Below, piece by piece: positions 51,349 to 60,794 of a DNA stretch of 64,000 bases (position 1 is the stretch's first letter; each line of letters opens with the position of its first letter). Source of the DNA: Ignavibacteriales bacterium (lineage in GTDB: Bacteria > Bacteroidota > Ignavibacteria > Ignavibacteriales > Melioribacteraceae). The notes below the pieces were generated by a model. The model ran no database searches. It was given only the letters and a program-made list of their open reading frames with translations, and was not told where the DNA came from. The DNA lies in assembly GCA_021740915.1 (NCBI GenBank), contig JAIOYW010000002.1, forward strand, positions 248,001 through 312,000, in the 5' to 3' direction. The position numbers and the translations under genes were made by a program.

Positions 51349-52242
51349 CTAATCAACAGAAATATATTCCATTTCCCTGACGATTGCCTGACCCCCGGGA
51401 GATAAAATATAATTGATATAAGTTATCATTTCCGGCTTCTCCGGCGCAGCCGTATAACAGAAGAGTGGACGAGCAAGAGAATAAATTCCTTTCCTGATAC
51501 TTTCACTATTGATCTTTTGACCATTTGTCGGAAAAACGGCAGGTTCCTTTGCATTCTTTTTAATTCCTAACAATTTATGCCCTTCTCCCCTGACAAAATA
51601 GCCCAGTCCGCCATAAACAATACCGCCCCGGTCGCGGCGGATGACTTCACCAGCCTGAGCAGTACCCTGCAAAACAAGAATAGCAGAACTGAACTCAATT
51701 GCCCTTCCGGAGCTGTCTTTCCCCAGAATAAGATTTTTCAGAAATTCATATGTGCCGCTGCTGCTTTCCCTTCCGTAAACATTAATATTTTGATCAGCCC
51801 CGCCGAAATCCTTCCAGTTATTCTTTTTCCCTGTGTAAATATCCCTTAGATCATCAATAGTAAGTGAATCCACCGGGTTTGAAGGATGCACAGCAATTGC
51901 TATACCATCATAAGCGACATGATACGATTTAAGTAATATGTTTCTCTGCCGTGCAGCTTCAATTTCGCTTTTCCTCAGCACTCGTGAAAGATTTGCAATA
52001 CTGGAAGTACCATTGATCAGACCTGCGATTCCAATCCCCGATCCGCCCCCGGTTATCTGCACGGAAAAATTGGGATTTGCAGACATAAATTCCTCCGCCC
52101 AGCTAACAGAAAGATTCACCATTGTATCTGAGCCGCCGATTGAGATGACCTTTTTTTTACTTTCCCTCACTCCGCATGAAGTGAGAATCATCATCGCAAA
52201 CAAAAGGACAAGTACTAAATTAAATTTTTGGATTTTAGCCAT
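51349..52242 (-). CDS. pstS: Phosphate-binding lipoprotein PstS
   Basis: The 297-residue lipoprotein has a lipobox (LTSC) and phosphate-binding-protein motifs: IGGSDTMVNLSVSWAEEFMSANPNFSVQITGGGSGIGIAGLINGTSSIAN, ESSSGTYEFLKNLIL and LYGGLGY-like IVYGGLGYFV. It captures phosphate in the periplasm for PstCA. It is the first gene of the operon, with about 157 bp to the divergent small membrane gene. No obvious Pho box was seen upstream. Confidence 0.93.
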   Translation of the reverse strand: MAKIQKFNLVLVLLFAMMILTSCGVRESKKKVISIGGSDTMVNLSVSWAEEFMSANPNFSVQITGGGSGIGIAGLINGTSSIANLSRVLRKSEIEAARQRNILLKSYHVAYDGIAIAVHPSNPVDSLTIDDLRDIYTGKKNNWKDFGGADQNINVYGRESSSGTYEFLKNLILGKDSSGRAIEFSSAILVLQGTAQAGEVIRRDRGGIVYGGLGYFVRGEGHKLLGIKKNAKEPAVFPTNGQKINSESIRKGIYSLARPLFCYTAAPEKPEMITYINYILSPGGQAIVREMEYISVD

Positions 52243-52399
52243 TTTACAAAATTACAGAATTGAAAATCGGGCTTTTTATATTTGAATATTAAATTTATGT
52301 TAAATTTTCTCTTAAAGCTTTTTAAGTCAAAGTTGAATTTGGTTTTTTATTCCTTCCTTCCTAACTTAATAATTGAATTAATTTGCTAAGGGATTCCTG

Positions 52400-52612
52400 A
52401 TGCCTTCATTTTATCACACATGGCTGCCCTTCATATATCTATATGGAGTGGGAGGAGTGTTTTTTGTCCTCGGTCTGATTTTTGCCATTAAGAGCAACGC
52501 CCTGAATCTTAAGAAAAAGAAACATAAGTACTGGCTCAGGGTTTTAATTTTCGGCTATCTCTATTTTATGTTCATCCATGCTTTTTTTACTATAGCAGCT
52601 TTATACTGGTAG
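52400..52612 (+). CDS. Small membrane protein paired with the Na+/solute symporter
   Basis: The 70-residue protein has two hydrophobic helices (about 7-30 and 46-67) around a basic loop (NLKKKKHKYW). It ends four bases before the symporter ATG, so the two genes are co-transcribed. Small companion proteins are known for some solute:sodium symporters (for example YhdT with PanF and DUF4212 proteins), but this sequence is not one of these that I recognise. Confidence 0.7.
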   Translation: MPSFYHTWLPFIYLYGVGGVFFVLGLIFAIKSNALNLKKKKHKYWLRVLIFGYLYFMFIHAFFTIAALYW

Positions 52613-52616
52613 GATA

Positions 52617-54716
52617 ATGGAAAAATTTCATAATATTGGAACTTCAGCCGACTGGCTGGTAATGCTTTTTTATTTCATGTTCGTCATGCTGTTCGGAAGC
52701 TACTTCGGACGGTATAACAGGAACACAAAAGATTTTTTCTTTGGCGGAAGACGTTTCACATGGTGGCTTATTGCCTTCTCAATCGTGGCAACGGGAGTCG
52801 GAAGTCATAGTTTTATTAAATATTCTGCGATGGGATTTAATAACGGTTTTTCATCAACTATGACATATCTGAACGATTGGTTCTTTATGCCGTTCTTCTT
52901 ATTCGGATGGCTCCCCATCGTCATTTACACTAAAGTCCAGTCAATTCCGGAATATTTTGAAAAACGATTCAGCCCTTCAGCGCGATTCCTCGCTACAATT
53001 TTGCTGATATTTTATATGGTGGGTTATATCGGTATCGGATTCCTCACAATGGGAAGCGCGATGCTGCCAATGCTGCCCGAATCTTTTGTTCTCTTCGGAA
53101 GTAACTTCCCGGTAACACTTATGGGGGTTGTTACTGTGATCGCTGTTATCACGGGTATCTACATAACTTTCGGGGGGCAGACAGCCGTCATATTCACTGA
53201 TCTGCTTCAGGGAGTAGTATTACTGTTTGCAGGATTTCTATTGTTTTTCCTGGGTGTTTCTTATCTGGGAGGATTCAGTATATTCTGGGATATGCTTCCG
53301 GCAGAGTGGAAACTTCCACTTGCCCATTTCAATAAACCATCCGGATTTAACTTTGTCGGGATTTTCTGGCAGGATGGTATTGCCGGCTCCGTTGGTTTTC
53401 TATTTATGAATATGGGGCTGATAATGCGGTTTATGGCTACAAAAAGTGTGGATGAAGGGAGAAAAGCGGCAGCGTTTAACGTGCTTTTTATGCTCCCGCT
53501 TTCGGCTATTGTAGTCGGAAATGCCGGGTGGATTGGTAAAGCTCTTTCAATTGAATTCCCTGACCTCGTTCCGCCGAATACAATTCCTGATCAGATTTTT
53601 GTTGTTGTTGCCAATATCGTCTCGCATCCTGGTGTATTTGGTTTTATTATGGCAGCTCTCACAGCAGCGCTAATGTCCACAGTTGATACTCTAATCAATG
53701 CAACGGCTGCTATATATATAAACGATATCCACAGACCGCTCATAAAAGCATATTCTAAAAGGGTAAATACCGTAAAAGAAACTGATAAAAAGGAACTTTT
53801 TGCAGCGAGGATTGCCTCAGTAGCCATAACAATACTCGGGGTAATTTCAGTCCTGGCTTTTAAGAATTTTCCAACAATTTACGAGGCACATGGATATTTT
53901 CACTCAACTCTTACTCCTCCGCTCGTTGTAGCAATTTTCCTGGGAGCATTCTGGAAAAGATTTACTCCTTCCGGTGTTATTGCCAGTTTCGTAAGCGGTG
54001 TCGCTCTGATGATACTCGGGAGTAATTACCCGGCAGCGCTGATCGGTCCGTTCGATCATGGGATTGTCATGGATAGCTCACATCCTTATACATATATCAG
54101 GGCACTCTATAATATTCTGGTCTGTCTCTCTATTGCAGTAATTATTACGTATCTTGATACCATACTTCGGAATATAACCGGTAAATGGAAAAAAGCAGGG
54201 ACTGATCGTAAAATCACAAATATCCTGATCCCTGTAACGGTAATATTTTTCTTGCTGACTTCTCTCAACATTACAAATATGCCGGTTTCACTGGCTCTCG
54301 CCTTGATCAATTCATTTTTGATATCACTTATAGTTACATCGAGAGTTAAATACGATGCCGTCAGAAATACCGAGGGATTAACTATCTGGTCAATTCAAAA
54401 AGCCAAAGAAATTTTCAAAGGCAGCAAAATTAATGAAGCTGAAGGGAAAACTGTAAAAGTAAAATTCAAAATAAAAACTGACGACAACAGCGATACAGTC
54501 AATTTCTCATTTACCGAAATGGAGGATATGGCTGCGGAAGTGGGAGACCTTGTTTATATTTCCGATGCACGAAAATATCTGGGAGGATTAAAATCTGTTC
54601 ACTCTGTATATGGTGAATCACACGGAGAGAAAGGAATAGTTTATATTACTGAAGATCACCTTGCTTCAGGACTTTTTAATAAGAACAGGATACTCGTCGC
54701 TGAAAAGGAGATGTGA
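52617..54716 (+). CDS. Sodium:solute symporter family protein with C-terminal extension
   Basis: The 699-residue protein has the SSS fold with about 13-14 transmembrane helices: FGGRRFTWWLIAFSIVATGVGSHSFIKYSAMGFNNG, FGGQTAVIFTDLLQGVVLLFAG, ALTAALMSTVDTLINATAAIYINDI and GAFWKRFTPSGVIASF. The Na2-site-like serines in LMSTVDT are kept. It should co-import a solute with Na+. The length exceeds the usual 500-570 residues: residues about 585-699 are a soluble cytosolic extension (KVKFKIKTDDNSDTVNFSFTEMEDMAAEVGDLVYISD). The substrate is unknown. Its stop directly abuts the coaD stop in a TGATCA. Confidence 0.85.
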   Translation: MEKFHNIGTSADWLVMLFYFMFVMLFGSYFGRYNRNTKDFFFGGRRFTWWLIAFSIVATGVGSHSFIKYSAMGFNNGFSSTMTYLNDWFFMPFFLFGWLPIVIYTKVQSIPEYFEKRFSPSARFLATILLIFYMVGYIGIGFLTMGSAMLPMLPESFVLFGSNFPVTLMGVVTVIAVITGIYITFGGQTAVIFTDLLQGVVLLFAGFLLFFLGVSYLGGFSIFWDMLPAEWKLPLAHFNKPSGFNFVGIFWQDGIAGSVGFLFMNMGLIMRFMATKSVDEGRKAAAFNVLFMLPLSAIVVGNAGWIGKALSIEFPDLVPPNTIPDQIFVVVANIVSHPGVFGFIMAALTAALMSTVDTLINATAAIYINDIHRPLIKAYSKRVNTVKETDKKELFAARIASVAITILGVISVLAFKNFPTIYEAHGYFHSTLTPPLVVAIFLGAFWKRFTPSGVIASFVSGVALMILGSNYPAALIGPFDHGIVMDSSHPYTYIRALYNILVCLSIAVIITYLDTILRNITGKWKKAGTDRKITNILIPVTVIFFLLTSLNITNMPVSLALALINSFLISLIVTSRVKYDAVRNTEGLTIWSIQKAKEIFKGSKINEAEGKTVKVKFKIKTDDNSDTVNFSFTEMEDMAAEVGDLVYISDARKYLGGLKSVHSVYGESHGEKGIVYITEDHLASGLFNKNRILVAEKEM

Positions 54717-55196
54717 TCAGCCGGGAAATTTTTGCTTAAGTTTTGCGACAACTATTGGGGGGACAAAATCACTGATGTCCCCTTTAAACTGTGCAAGATT
54801 TCTTATGATTGTTGAATTAAGGTAAGTGTACTTCTCATGCGGCATCAGAAAAATAGTTCTCAGATCATCATTCAGCTTACGATTCATGAGCGCCATTTGG
54901 AATTCGTACTCAAAATCCGAAACTGCCCGTAATCCTCTGATTATTCCAACTGCTCCAATTTCACGGGCATGATCAACAACAAGCCCGTCAAACGAATCCA
55001 CAAAAACACCTTCCATATTTTTCAAACTGACATTCAGCATTTCAACTCTCTCCTCAACTGTGAAGAGAGATGTTTTTGAGGGATTTTTGGCTACGGTAAC
55101 AACCACTTCATCAAAAAGATCGATGGCTCTCATAACAATATCAATATGCCCGTTCGTGACAGGATCGAATGTTCCGGGGTAGATAACTTTGCGCAT
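54717..55196 (-). CDS. coaD: Phosphopantetheine adenylyltransferase
   Basis: The 159-residue nucleotidyltransferase catalyses the penultimate step of coenzyme A synthesis, 4'-phosphopantetheine plus ATP to dephospho-CoA. The motifs are YPGTFDPVTNGHIDIV (the T/HxGH nucleotide motif), IIRGLRAVSDFEYEFQMALMNR, and the ISSTxxR-like YLNSTIIRNLA. I chose ATG 55196 over TTG 55202. It lies downstream of rsmD, a common arrangement. Confidence 0.95.
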   Translation of the reverse strand: MRKVIYPGTFDPVTNGHIDIVMRAIDLFDEVVVTVAKNPSKTSLFTVEERVEMLNVSLKNMEGVFVDSFDGLVVDHAREIGAVGIIRGLRAVSDFEYEFQMALMNRKLNDDLRTIFLMPHEKYTYLNSTIIRNLAQFKGDISDFVPPIVVAKLKQKFPG

Positions 55197-55389
55197 ATCC
55201 AAGTAATTTTTTGTGAGATGTGTTAAAATATAAAATATTTATAATATGCCGGATGCATTGTCCTTGTGAAGCTTTCAGGTAAGATAATATTCACCGATTC
55301 AATTTAAATGATGTGGGGAAATTTATTAGATAAGGGGCAAAATAATCAGGGAAAAAGTGACAACCGTATAAATCTTAAGTTATGAGTAG

Positions 55390-55938
55390 CTATTCCGGGG
55401 TAAATTCGTAAATCAGACTATCACCGATTTTCTTGAATGGTTCACGTTCAAATTCCTGAATATCTTTTTTTTCAGTCTGTATTGAGCGTTCCACCAGCAG
55501 AAGCCCATCCTCGTTCAAAAACTCTTCATTTAATAAATTACGGACAACTTCATGTATGTCATCCTTAAAGAACGGTGGATCTGCCAGAATAAGATCATAT
55601 TTCTTCTGCGGTGTGGTTTTGGAAAATTTTACAGCTTCACTTCGTATTATCCTGCATCGGCTGTTAACTTTTAAGGTATCAATATTTTCTTTGATTACCA
55701 TCGAAACTTTAAAATTCTTTTCGATGAAATCAACCAAGCCTGCTCCTCTGCTCAGGGCTTCAAAACCCAGCGATCCTGATCCTGCATATATATCACACAC
55801 ATTTATCATCTCGAAGGAAATCTTATTGGACAGATAATTAAAGATGGAGCCTTTGACTTTGTCGGTGGTTGGTCTTACGAGTGAGGACTGTGGAACTTTA
55901 AGCCGCCTTCCTCCAAATTCACCCGAAATAATTCTCAT
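55390..55938 (-). CDS. rsmD: 16S rRNA (guanine966-N2)-methyltransferase
   Basis: The 182-residue SAM-dependent methyltransferase has GEFGGRRLKVPQ, DIYAGSGSLGFEALSRGA (SAM site) and the N6/N2-methylase motif ILADPPF. It methylates G966 of 16S rRNA. AAGG lies eight bases before its ATG. It overlaps the upstream DUF3822-like gene by 20 bases. Confidence 0.93.
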   Translation of the reverse strand: MRIISGEFGGRRLKVPQSSLVRPTTDKVKGSIFNYLSNKISFEMINVCDIYAGSGSLGFEALSRGAGLVDFIEKNFKVSMVIKENIDTLKVNSRCRIIRSEAVKFSKTTPQKKYDLILADPPFFKDDIHEVVRNLLNEEFLNEDGLLLVERSIQTEKKDIQEFEREPFKKIGDSLIYEFTPE

Positions 55939-56863
55939 CGTAAAACCTTAATCCGGTGCCGAGAGGTGCTAACAGCCCTCCGCCATCTGAATGATGACCA
56001 GAATTATTTTCCACTTTTCTGATCTTTCCAAAGGAATGATCCCTGAATGGATTAAACATAAGAAGCCTTGCCTTGACTGAGGCTCGGAGTATCTGGAGAT
56101 CAATCTTTTCTGCCCCGGAGGTAATAGCATATAACTTCCGGGATTCCTTATCGATTCCCTGGAAATTATTGAAACCGTATAATTCATCCAGCATGAAGTT
56201 TAATAAGGAAAACATTTCTTCCTGACTGTTATATCTCGATTGCCGAAAAAAATAAACAAGGTCACGCGAACTAAGTAAAACCGAAAAATAATTCCGGTCA
56301 ATATAAATTGAAGGAATAAGTTTATTCCCGCCATAAGACCGGCTGATAAGATAATTAGAGGCGAAATGAGAATTGATAATGTAATTAAGGCGCAAACCGG
56401 ACTGTGTACAAATTTCTTTCAGGGAATTTGTTATTTCAGTTTTAAGGCAGATAACGAGCAGCCTCTCATAATCGAAAAGAAAACTTTTCGGCACCCTGAA
56501 ATACACCACATCAAATTTGGCAGGATCAGATTCGGGATATAGTTTCGAAATTTCCCAGCGAATCGAAAGATCCAACTCGTTTCCTAATAGTTTCGATTCG
56601 TAAGGTGTTTCGAAAAAATAAAAAAAACGTGGTGAGATAGAAACTGATAAAAAGGGAGAACCATTATTTCCCGAAAGAATCATCTCAGCGATTTTTGAGG
56701 GAACAACTTTCTGCTCTTTTTCGAATTCATCGATTTCAACAGAATTTAATGCAACCTCAGTAAGGCTATCAAAACTTAATACGCTATCTTCAAACCTTAG
56801 GTTTGTAAGACGTGCAAAATCGCCATTGATATCAACACTTAAATGATTCTCCCCTAATATCAT
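55919..56863 (-). CDS. DUF3822-like protein (PilM-like actin fold possible)
   Basis: The 314-residue protein has the look of the DUF3822 family, which I recall as being encoded beside rsmD in many Bacteroidota. Recognisable are LSVDINGDFARL near the start, FLSVSISPRFFYFFETPYE and SIYIDRNYFSVLLSSRDLVYFFRQSRYNSQEEMFSLLNFMLDEL. The alternating beta/alpha pattern resembles actin-like PilM/GspL proteins, but this is a weak guess. It is part of the rsmD unit. Function unknown. Confidence 0.7.
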   Translation of the reverse strand: MILGENHLSVDINGDFARLTNLRFEDSVLSFDSLTEVALNSVEIDEFEKEQKVVPSKIAEMILSGNNGSPFLSVSISPRFFYFFETPYESKLLGNELDLSIRWEISKLYPESDPAKFDVVYFRVPKSFLFDYERLLVICLKTEITNSLKEICTQSGLRLNYIINSHFASNYLISRSYGGNKLIPSIYIDRNYFSVLLSSRDLVYFFRQSRYNSQEEMFSLLNFMLDELYGFNNFQGIDKESRKLYAITSGAEKIDLQILRASVKARLLMFNPFRDHSFGKIRKVENNSGHHSDGGGLLAPLGTGLRFYDENYFG

Positions 56864-56876
56864 TAAATACCTGTGA

Positions 56877-57434
56877 TTATTCCCAGGATGCAGTATTTCT
56901 CAAGGCATCATTTTTAAGATCCCCAATCTTGTCGTCATTATCGGGTGAGAGAATCACGTATTTTGTTCCGACTTTTCTTGTAGAATCAACCTTAAGAATT
57001 TTACCTTTTGCGTTAATAACCGTATCTCTGGAAATTGAGGTATCAACCTGAACAAGAAACTTCAGAAATGATTTCGGTGAATAATAGAGTGAATCCGGAT
57101 TGAATTCGCCATGAGTAAGTACTTTAAATGGGTTGGATGGCCTTCCGGTAATCGAATCGGTTCCGGTAATGACTGCTGCAACCATTTCATCGGTTTTAAT
57201 AAAGTGAATTAGAGAATCAATATTATCCGAGAATGATTTGTGCTTTTTCTCCCACAAAATCTGAGCTTCCCTGAGGTTCATCATTCTCAGCCTGGACTCA
57301 CTCTTATAATATTTCTCCTTCTCCATGATCTCCTGGGGTTGTATTATCGCCACTTGAATGAGCACATAAGCCAGGATCAGCATTATGACGATGAGTACCG
57401 CATGAATATACCAGGGTTCTTTTCTAAGATTCAT
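56877..57434 (-). CDS. Single-pass membrane protein of unknown function
   Basis: The 185-residue protein has an N-terminal transmembrane anchor (about residues 10-33, HAVLIVIMLILAYVLIQVAI), a short coiled coil (EKYYKSESRLRMMNLREAQILWEKKH) and a periplasmic domain. The layout recalls PilN/PilO-type alignment proteins of type IV pilus and type II secretion systems, and it lies next to the DUF3822/PilM-like gene, but I see no certain family signature. Confidence 0.6.
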   Translation of the reverse strand: MNLRKEPWYIHAVLIVIMLILAYVLIQVAIIQPQEIMEKEKYYKSESRLRMMNLREAQILWEKKHKSFSDNIDSLIHFIKTDEMVAAVITGTDSITGRPSNPFKVLTHGEFNPDSLYYSPKSFLKFLVQVDTSISRDTVINAKGKILKVDSTRKVGTKYVILSPDNDDKIGDLKNDALRNTASWE

Positions 57435-57462
57435 TATTCCTCCGGGAATTAAAAAATATTCT

Positions 57463-57945
57463 TCATAATGTTATGTAAATTTTAATCTTTTCAAACTTCT
57501 TGATACCGATTCCTTTAACATTCATCAATTCAGATAATTCATTGAATTTTCCATGTTCTGATCGGTATTCAATAATTTTTTCAGCAGTTTTAATCCCTAT
57601 TCCAGGCAATTTGTCCAGGTCATCAACTCCAGCTGTGTTAATATTGATAGAACCCAGGGAAAGTTTACCGCTGTTTGAATATAATAAACTATTCTTACTA
57701 AAATCTAAAAGTTCCGTTTTAGAATCAAGTGTATCGACATTTTTTTTTGATTCAATAACGGATGATTTGGCTATCCTTTCGAATTCAATTGTAAGACTGT
57801 CAATAAACCTGCTGTCAACTTCAGAATAATTTTCACTTCCCACCGAAAAATAGGAAAATGAAAGGGAAACTAAACACAAAACAGAAATAAAAATTATTAC
57901 TTTGGCTTCTTCCCTTGTAAAACCAAACTTGCTTAACCAGTTAAT
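57463..57945 (-). CDS. ComEA-like helix-hairpin-helix protein with non-canonical start
   Basis: The C-terminal 65 residues are two tandem HhH motifs (INTAGVDDLDKLPGIGIKTAEKIIEYR and NELSELMNVKGIGIKKFEKIKIY) as in ComEA, the DNA receptor of natural transformation. N-terminal to them lies a membrane anchor. A TTG at 57879 would start inside this anchor. The frame is open to the dnaJ stop and encodes INWLSKFGFTREEAKVIIF, a basic/amphipathic start typical of an anchor. The only SD-placed codon is ATT 57945, seven bases after AGAGGA. The gene follows dnaJ by 3 bp. Confidence 0.8.
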   Translation of the reverse strand: MNWLSKFGFTREEAKVIIFISVLCLVSLSFSYFSVGSENYSEVDSRFIDSLTIEFERIAKSSVIESKKNVDTLDSKTELLDFSKNSLLYSNSGKLSLGSININTAGVDDLDKLPGIGIKTAEKIIEYRSEHGKFNELSELMNVKGIGIKKFEKIKIYITL

Positions 57946-57948
57946 TAT

Positions 57949-59073
57949 TTATTCCTCTGGAACTTTAATATTCGGACTATCCTGCAACTCTTTAAGTATC
58001 TCTTTTTCGCGCGAAGTTACTTTTTTGGGTACATGAATGTTTATCTTAACCAATTGATCCCCCGCACCGTGACTATTTAGGTGCGGAATTCCCTTCTCAC
58101 GCATCTTCAGGTACTTTCCTGCCTGAGTACCGGGTTCAATTTTAATCTTCGCCCGACCAGTAAGAGTCGGCACTTCAACTTCGCTTCCAAAAACGGCTTC
58201 CGGAAAACTAAGAAAGAGTTCGTAGATGACATTATCACCATCTCTTTTAAAGTATGAATGTTCTTCTTCACGGAAAATCACAATAATATCTCCGGCAGGA
58301 CCACCGTTCTTCCCGGCATTTCCCTCGCCCCTCAAAGTCATGTAACTATTATCGGTCACACCTGGTGGGACGTTGATACTTATTGTTGATTCGCCATGAA
58401 TCCGCCCATCGCCAAAACAAGTTTTACAGGGTTCCGAAATAACTTTGCCGGAACCATTACAATTATTGCACGGAGCTATATTGACAAATTGCCCGAAAAT
58501 CGATCTTGACACCTGCCTGACTTCACCCGCTCCATTACAGACTGAGCAGGTCTTGAATCCCGAATCACTTCTCGCTCCGGTACCTTTGCAGGTTTCGCAG
58601 GAATTATATTTCTTAATCTTGATTTTTTTGGGAGAACCCGTTGCAATTTCTTCAAGTGTAAGTTTAAGTGTAACTTTCAGATCAGAACCGGGAACCCCGC
58701 CTGAGCGTTGCCTGCCTCTGCCTGATGATGAGGATCCGAAGAAGTCGTCAAAAATTGAGCCTCCTCCGCCACCGAATCCGCCGAAAATATCTGAAAAATG
58801 GCTGAAAATATCATTTACATCACGAAAACCGTGATAATCCTGGCCGCCGCGCATACCGGCATGACCAAATCTGTCGTACTTCTGCCTCTTTTCATCATTA
58901 CTTAGAACCTCGTAAGCTTCTGCGGCTTCTTTGAACTTTTCTTCTGCAGTTTTATCATTTGGATTCCTGTCAGGATGATACTGCATTGCGAGTTTTCGGT
59001 AAGCTTTCTTAATTTCATCAACAGAAGCATTTTTTTCAATACCTAAAATTTCGTAATAATCTCTTTTTGCCAT
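57949..59073 (-). CDS. dnaJ: Chaperone DnaJ (Hsp40)
   Basis: The 374-residue co-chaperone stimulates DnaK ATPase and delivers substrates. Visible are the J domain with HPD (residues about 33-35, YHPDRN), the Gly/Phe-rich linker (about 75-125), four CxxCxGxG-type zinc repeats ([32 protein letters not shown]) and the C-terminal substrate domains. It is full length. It follows grpE by 28 bp. Confidence 0.97.
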   Translation of the reverse strand: MAKRDYYEILGIEKNASVDEIKKAYRKLAMQYHPDRNPNDKTAEEKFKEAAEAYEVLSNDEKRQKYDRFGHAGMRGGQDYHGFRDVNDIFSHFSDIFGGFGGGGGSIFDDFFGSSSSGRGRQRSGGVPGSDLKVTLKLTLEEIATGSPKKIKIKKYNSCETCKGTGARSDSGFKTCSVCNGAGEVRQVSRSIFGQFVNIAPCNNCNGSGKVISEPCKTCFGDGRIHGESTISINVPPGVTDNSYMTLRGEGNAGKNGGPAGDIIVIFREEEHSYFKRDGDNVIYELFLSFPEAVFGSEVEVPTLTGRAKIKIEPGTQAGKYLKMREKGIPHLNSHGAGDQLVKINIHVPKKVTSREKEILKELQDSPNIKVPEE

Positions 59074-59101
59074 ATAATATCCGGTCTTTCCCCTATTTCT
59101 G

Positions 59102-59716
59102 TTATTCTTGTTCAGGTCCTTTACTTACAATTACCTTTGCAAACTTTAGAACTTTTTCTTTATAAAGGTAACCCGGTTCAAGTTCTCTGATTATTGTATG
59201 AGGGGGTACTACGTCCGATACCTCCTGCAGCAGAGCTTCATGAAAATTAAAATCAAACTCTTTTCCAACTACATCCATCTTCTTAAGACCTTCTTCGGTA
59301 AGAGTTTTTGTGAAATTATTATAAATAAGTGAAAGGCCCTCTGTTAATTCTTCAATTTTGGATGATTCACTGGCATGAGATAATGCTCTTTCAAAATCAT
59401 TATATACAGGTAATAATTTCTTTAACAGTGATTCACCTGCATACTCGATAATTTTCCTTAGATCTGCCTCGTTTCGTTTTTTGTAATTCTGAAACTCAGC
59501 CATTAATCTAAGGTTCTGATTTGTCAATTCTGCAATACTGTTTTCGTATTCGTTCTGTTTTTCAATAGCTTCTTTTAATTTTGAATTTAATTCAATTATT
59601 TCATTTTCGAAAGCCTTATTCGCATTTTCAGTATTGATTTTTTCATCAACAGACTGTTCTTCGTTAGCTGCTTCCTGATCACGTTTTTCAGATTTATCCT
59701 TATGCTTTTCTCTCAT
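59102..59716 (-). CDS. grpE: GrpE nucleotide exchange factor
   Basis: The 204-residue protein has a charged N-terminal tail, a long coiled coil (about 35-95, containing [14 protein letters not shown]) and the C-terminal beta domain with [41 protein letters not shown]. It exchanges ADP on DnaK. It is the middle gene of hrcA-grpE-dnaJ, with only small gaps. Confidence 0.96.
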   Translation of the reverse strand: MREKHKDKSEKRDQEAANEEQSVDEKINTENANKAFENEIIELNSKLKEAIEKQNEYENSIAELTNQNLRLMAEFQNYKKRNEADLRKIIEYAGESLLKKLLPVYNDFERALSHASESSKIEELTEGLSLIYNNFTKTLTEEGLKKMDVVGKEFDFNFHEALLQEVSDVVPPHTIIRELEPGYLYKEKVLKFAKVIVSKGPEQE

Positions 59717-59750
59717 AAACTAAATTAAATATTCCTCTGTTATTAAAAAT

Positions 59751-60794
59751 TTACTCATTTATTTCTTTTGTAAGTAGTTCAGCAACATACTGCACCGCTG
59801 CAACTACCTTGGAATACTCCATCCGGCGCGGTCCGACGACTCCGAGCGTACCGATCTTCCCCCCTAATTTATAGGGTTTTATTATTAAACTGTATTCGCT
59901 GTACTTCTGTCGTTCATTCTCTGCACCAATAAAAATAGATACCGGATTTTCACCTATAAAAGCGCTTTTTTCCATAAGGTGAATAATAATATCCTTATCT
60001 TCTATCAACTCAATAATACTCTGAAAATGTTCAAGATCTTCAAATTCAGGCTGTTTTATAAAATTTTTGGCGCCGGTGATAATCGCCTGTTCTTTCATCC
60101 TGGGATCAGTGAAAATTTTATCTATAGAATCAACGAATAATCTGAGCACAGGTTTCAGATCTGAATCTAAATAATCTTTCACCCGCTGGCTGAAAGTCTG
60201 TTTAATCTCATCGAAAGTTAGTCCGGCAAGTTTTTCATTTAAGATGCCCTGAACTCCATCAAGATTCACCGAGCTGATCTCCGATTCGATCTCCAATGTA
60301 ATTGTTTTCACTGCCCCCGACGATACGTTCAATACAACTAAAAGCCTTGTGGAAGCCAATGGAACCAGATGGATTTTTTCAAGTATTGATGAATCAAATG
60401 CAGGATACGTAATACATGCGAGCTGATGAGTAATCTCACTTAAAATCAGCGAAGAGAAGTTCAGAAGAGATTCCGGGTCAGTTCCGGCTTTTTCAAAAGC
60501 GCCGTTTATATAATCTTTTTCCTTACTATCTAATGCGGGAGGGTCCATAAGCGAATCGACATAAAGCCGATACCCCTTATCTGTAGGAACTCTTCCGGCG
60601 GAAGTATGTGGATGTTCAAGCAGACCGAACTCCTCGAGATCAGACATTATATTTCTGACAGTAGCCGGTGAAACTCCCAATTCATATCGTTTTGTAATAT
60701 TTCGGGAGCCGACTGGATTTGCCGTCAGAATAAACTGATGAACAACGAATCTTAATATGGATTTTTCTCTTTCGCTTAGCTCAAAGGAGACCAT
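59751..60794 (-). CDS. hrcA: Heat-inducible transcription repressor HrcA
   Basis: The protein of about 347 residues has the N-terminal winged helix (LSEREKSILRFVVHQFILTANPVGSRNITKRYELGVSPATVRNIMSDLEEFGLLEHPHTSAGRVPTDKGYRLYVDSLM) and the C-terminal signature FIGAENERQKYSEYSLIIKPY...GTLGVVGPRRMEYSKVVAAV. It represses heat-shock operons through CIRCE. I start at ATG 60794; a GTG at 60836 is also open. No TTAGCACTC/GAGTGCTAA CIRCE element is found upstream in this window, so control may differ or act elsewhere. Confidence 0.95.
   Translation of the reverse strand: MVSFELSEREKSILRFVVHQFILTANPVGSRNITKRYELGVSPATVRNIMSDLEEFGLLEHPHTSAGRVPTDKGYRLYVDSLMDPPALDSKEKDYINGAFEKAGTDPESLLNFSSLILSEITHQLACITYPAFDSSILEKIHLVPLASTRLLVVLNVSSGAVKTITLEIESEISSVNLDGVQGILNEKLAGLTFDEIKQTFSQRVKDYLDSDLKPVLRLFVDSIDKIFTDPRMKEQAIITGAKNFIKQPEFEDLEHFQSIIELIEDKDIIIHLMEKSAFIGENPVSIFIGAENERQKYSEYSLIIKPYKLGGKIGTLGVVGPRRMEYSKVVAAVQYVAELLTKEINE

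Noticed and set aside
52243-52399. Pho box upstream of pstS
   Set aside because: No direct repeats matching a PhoB consensus were visible.
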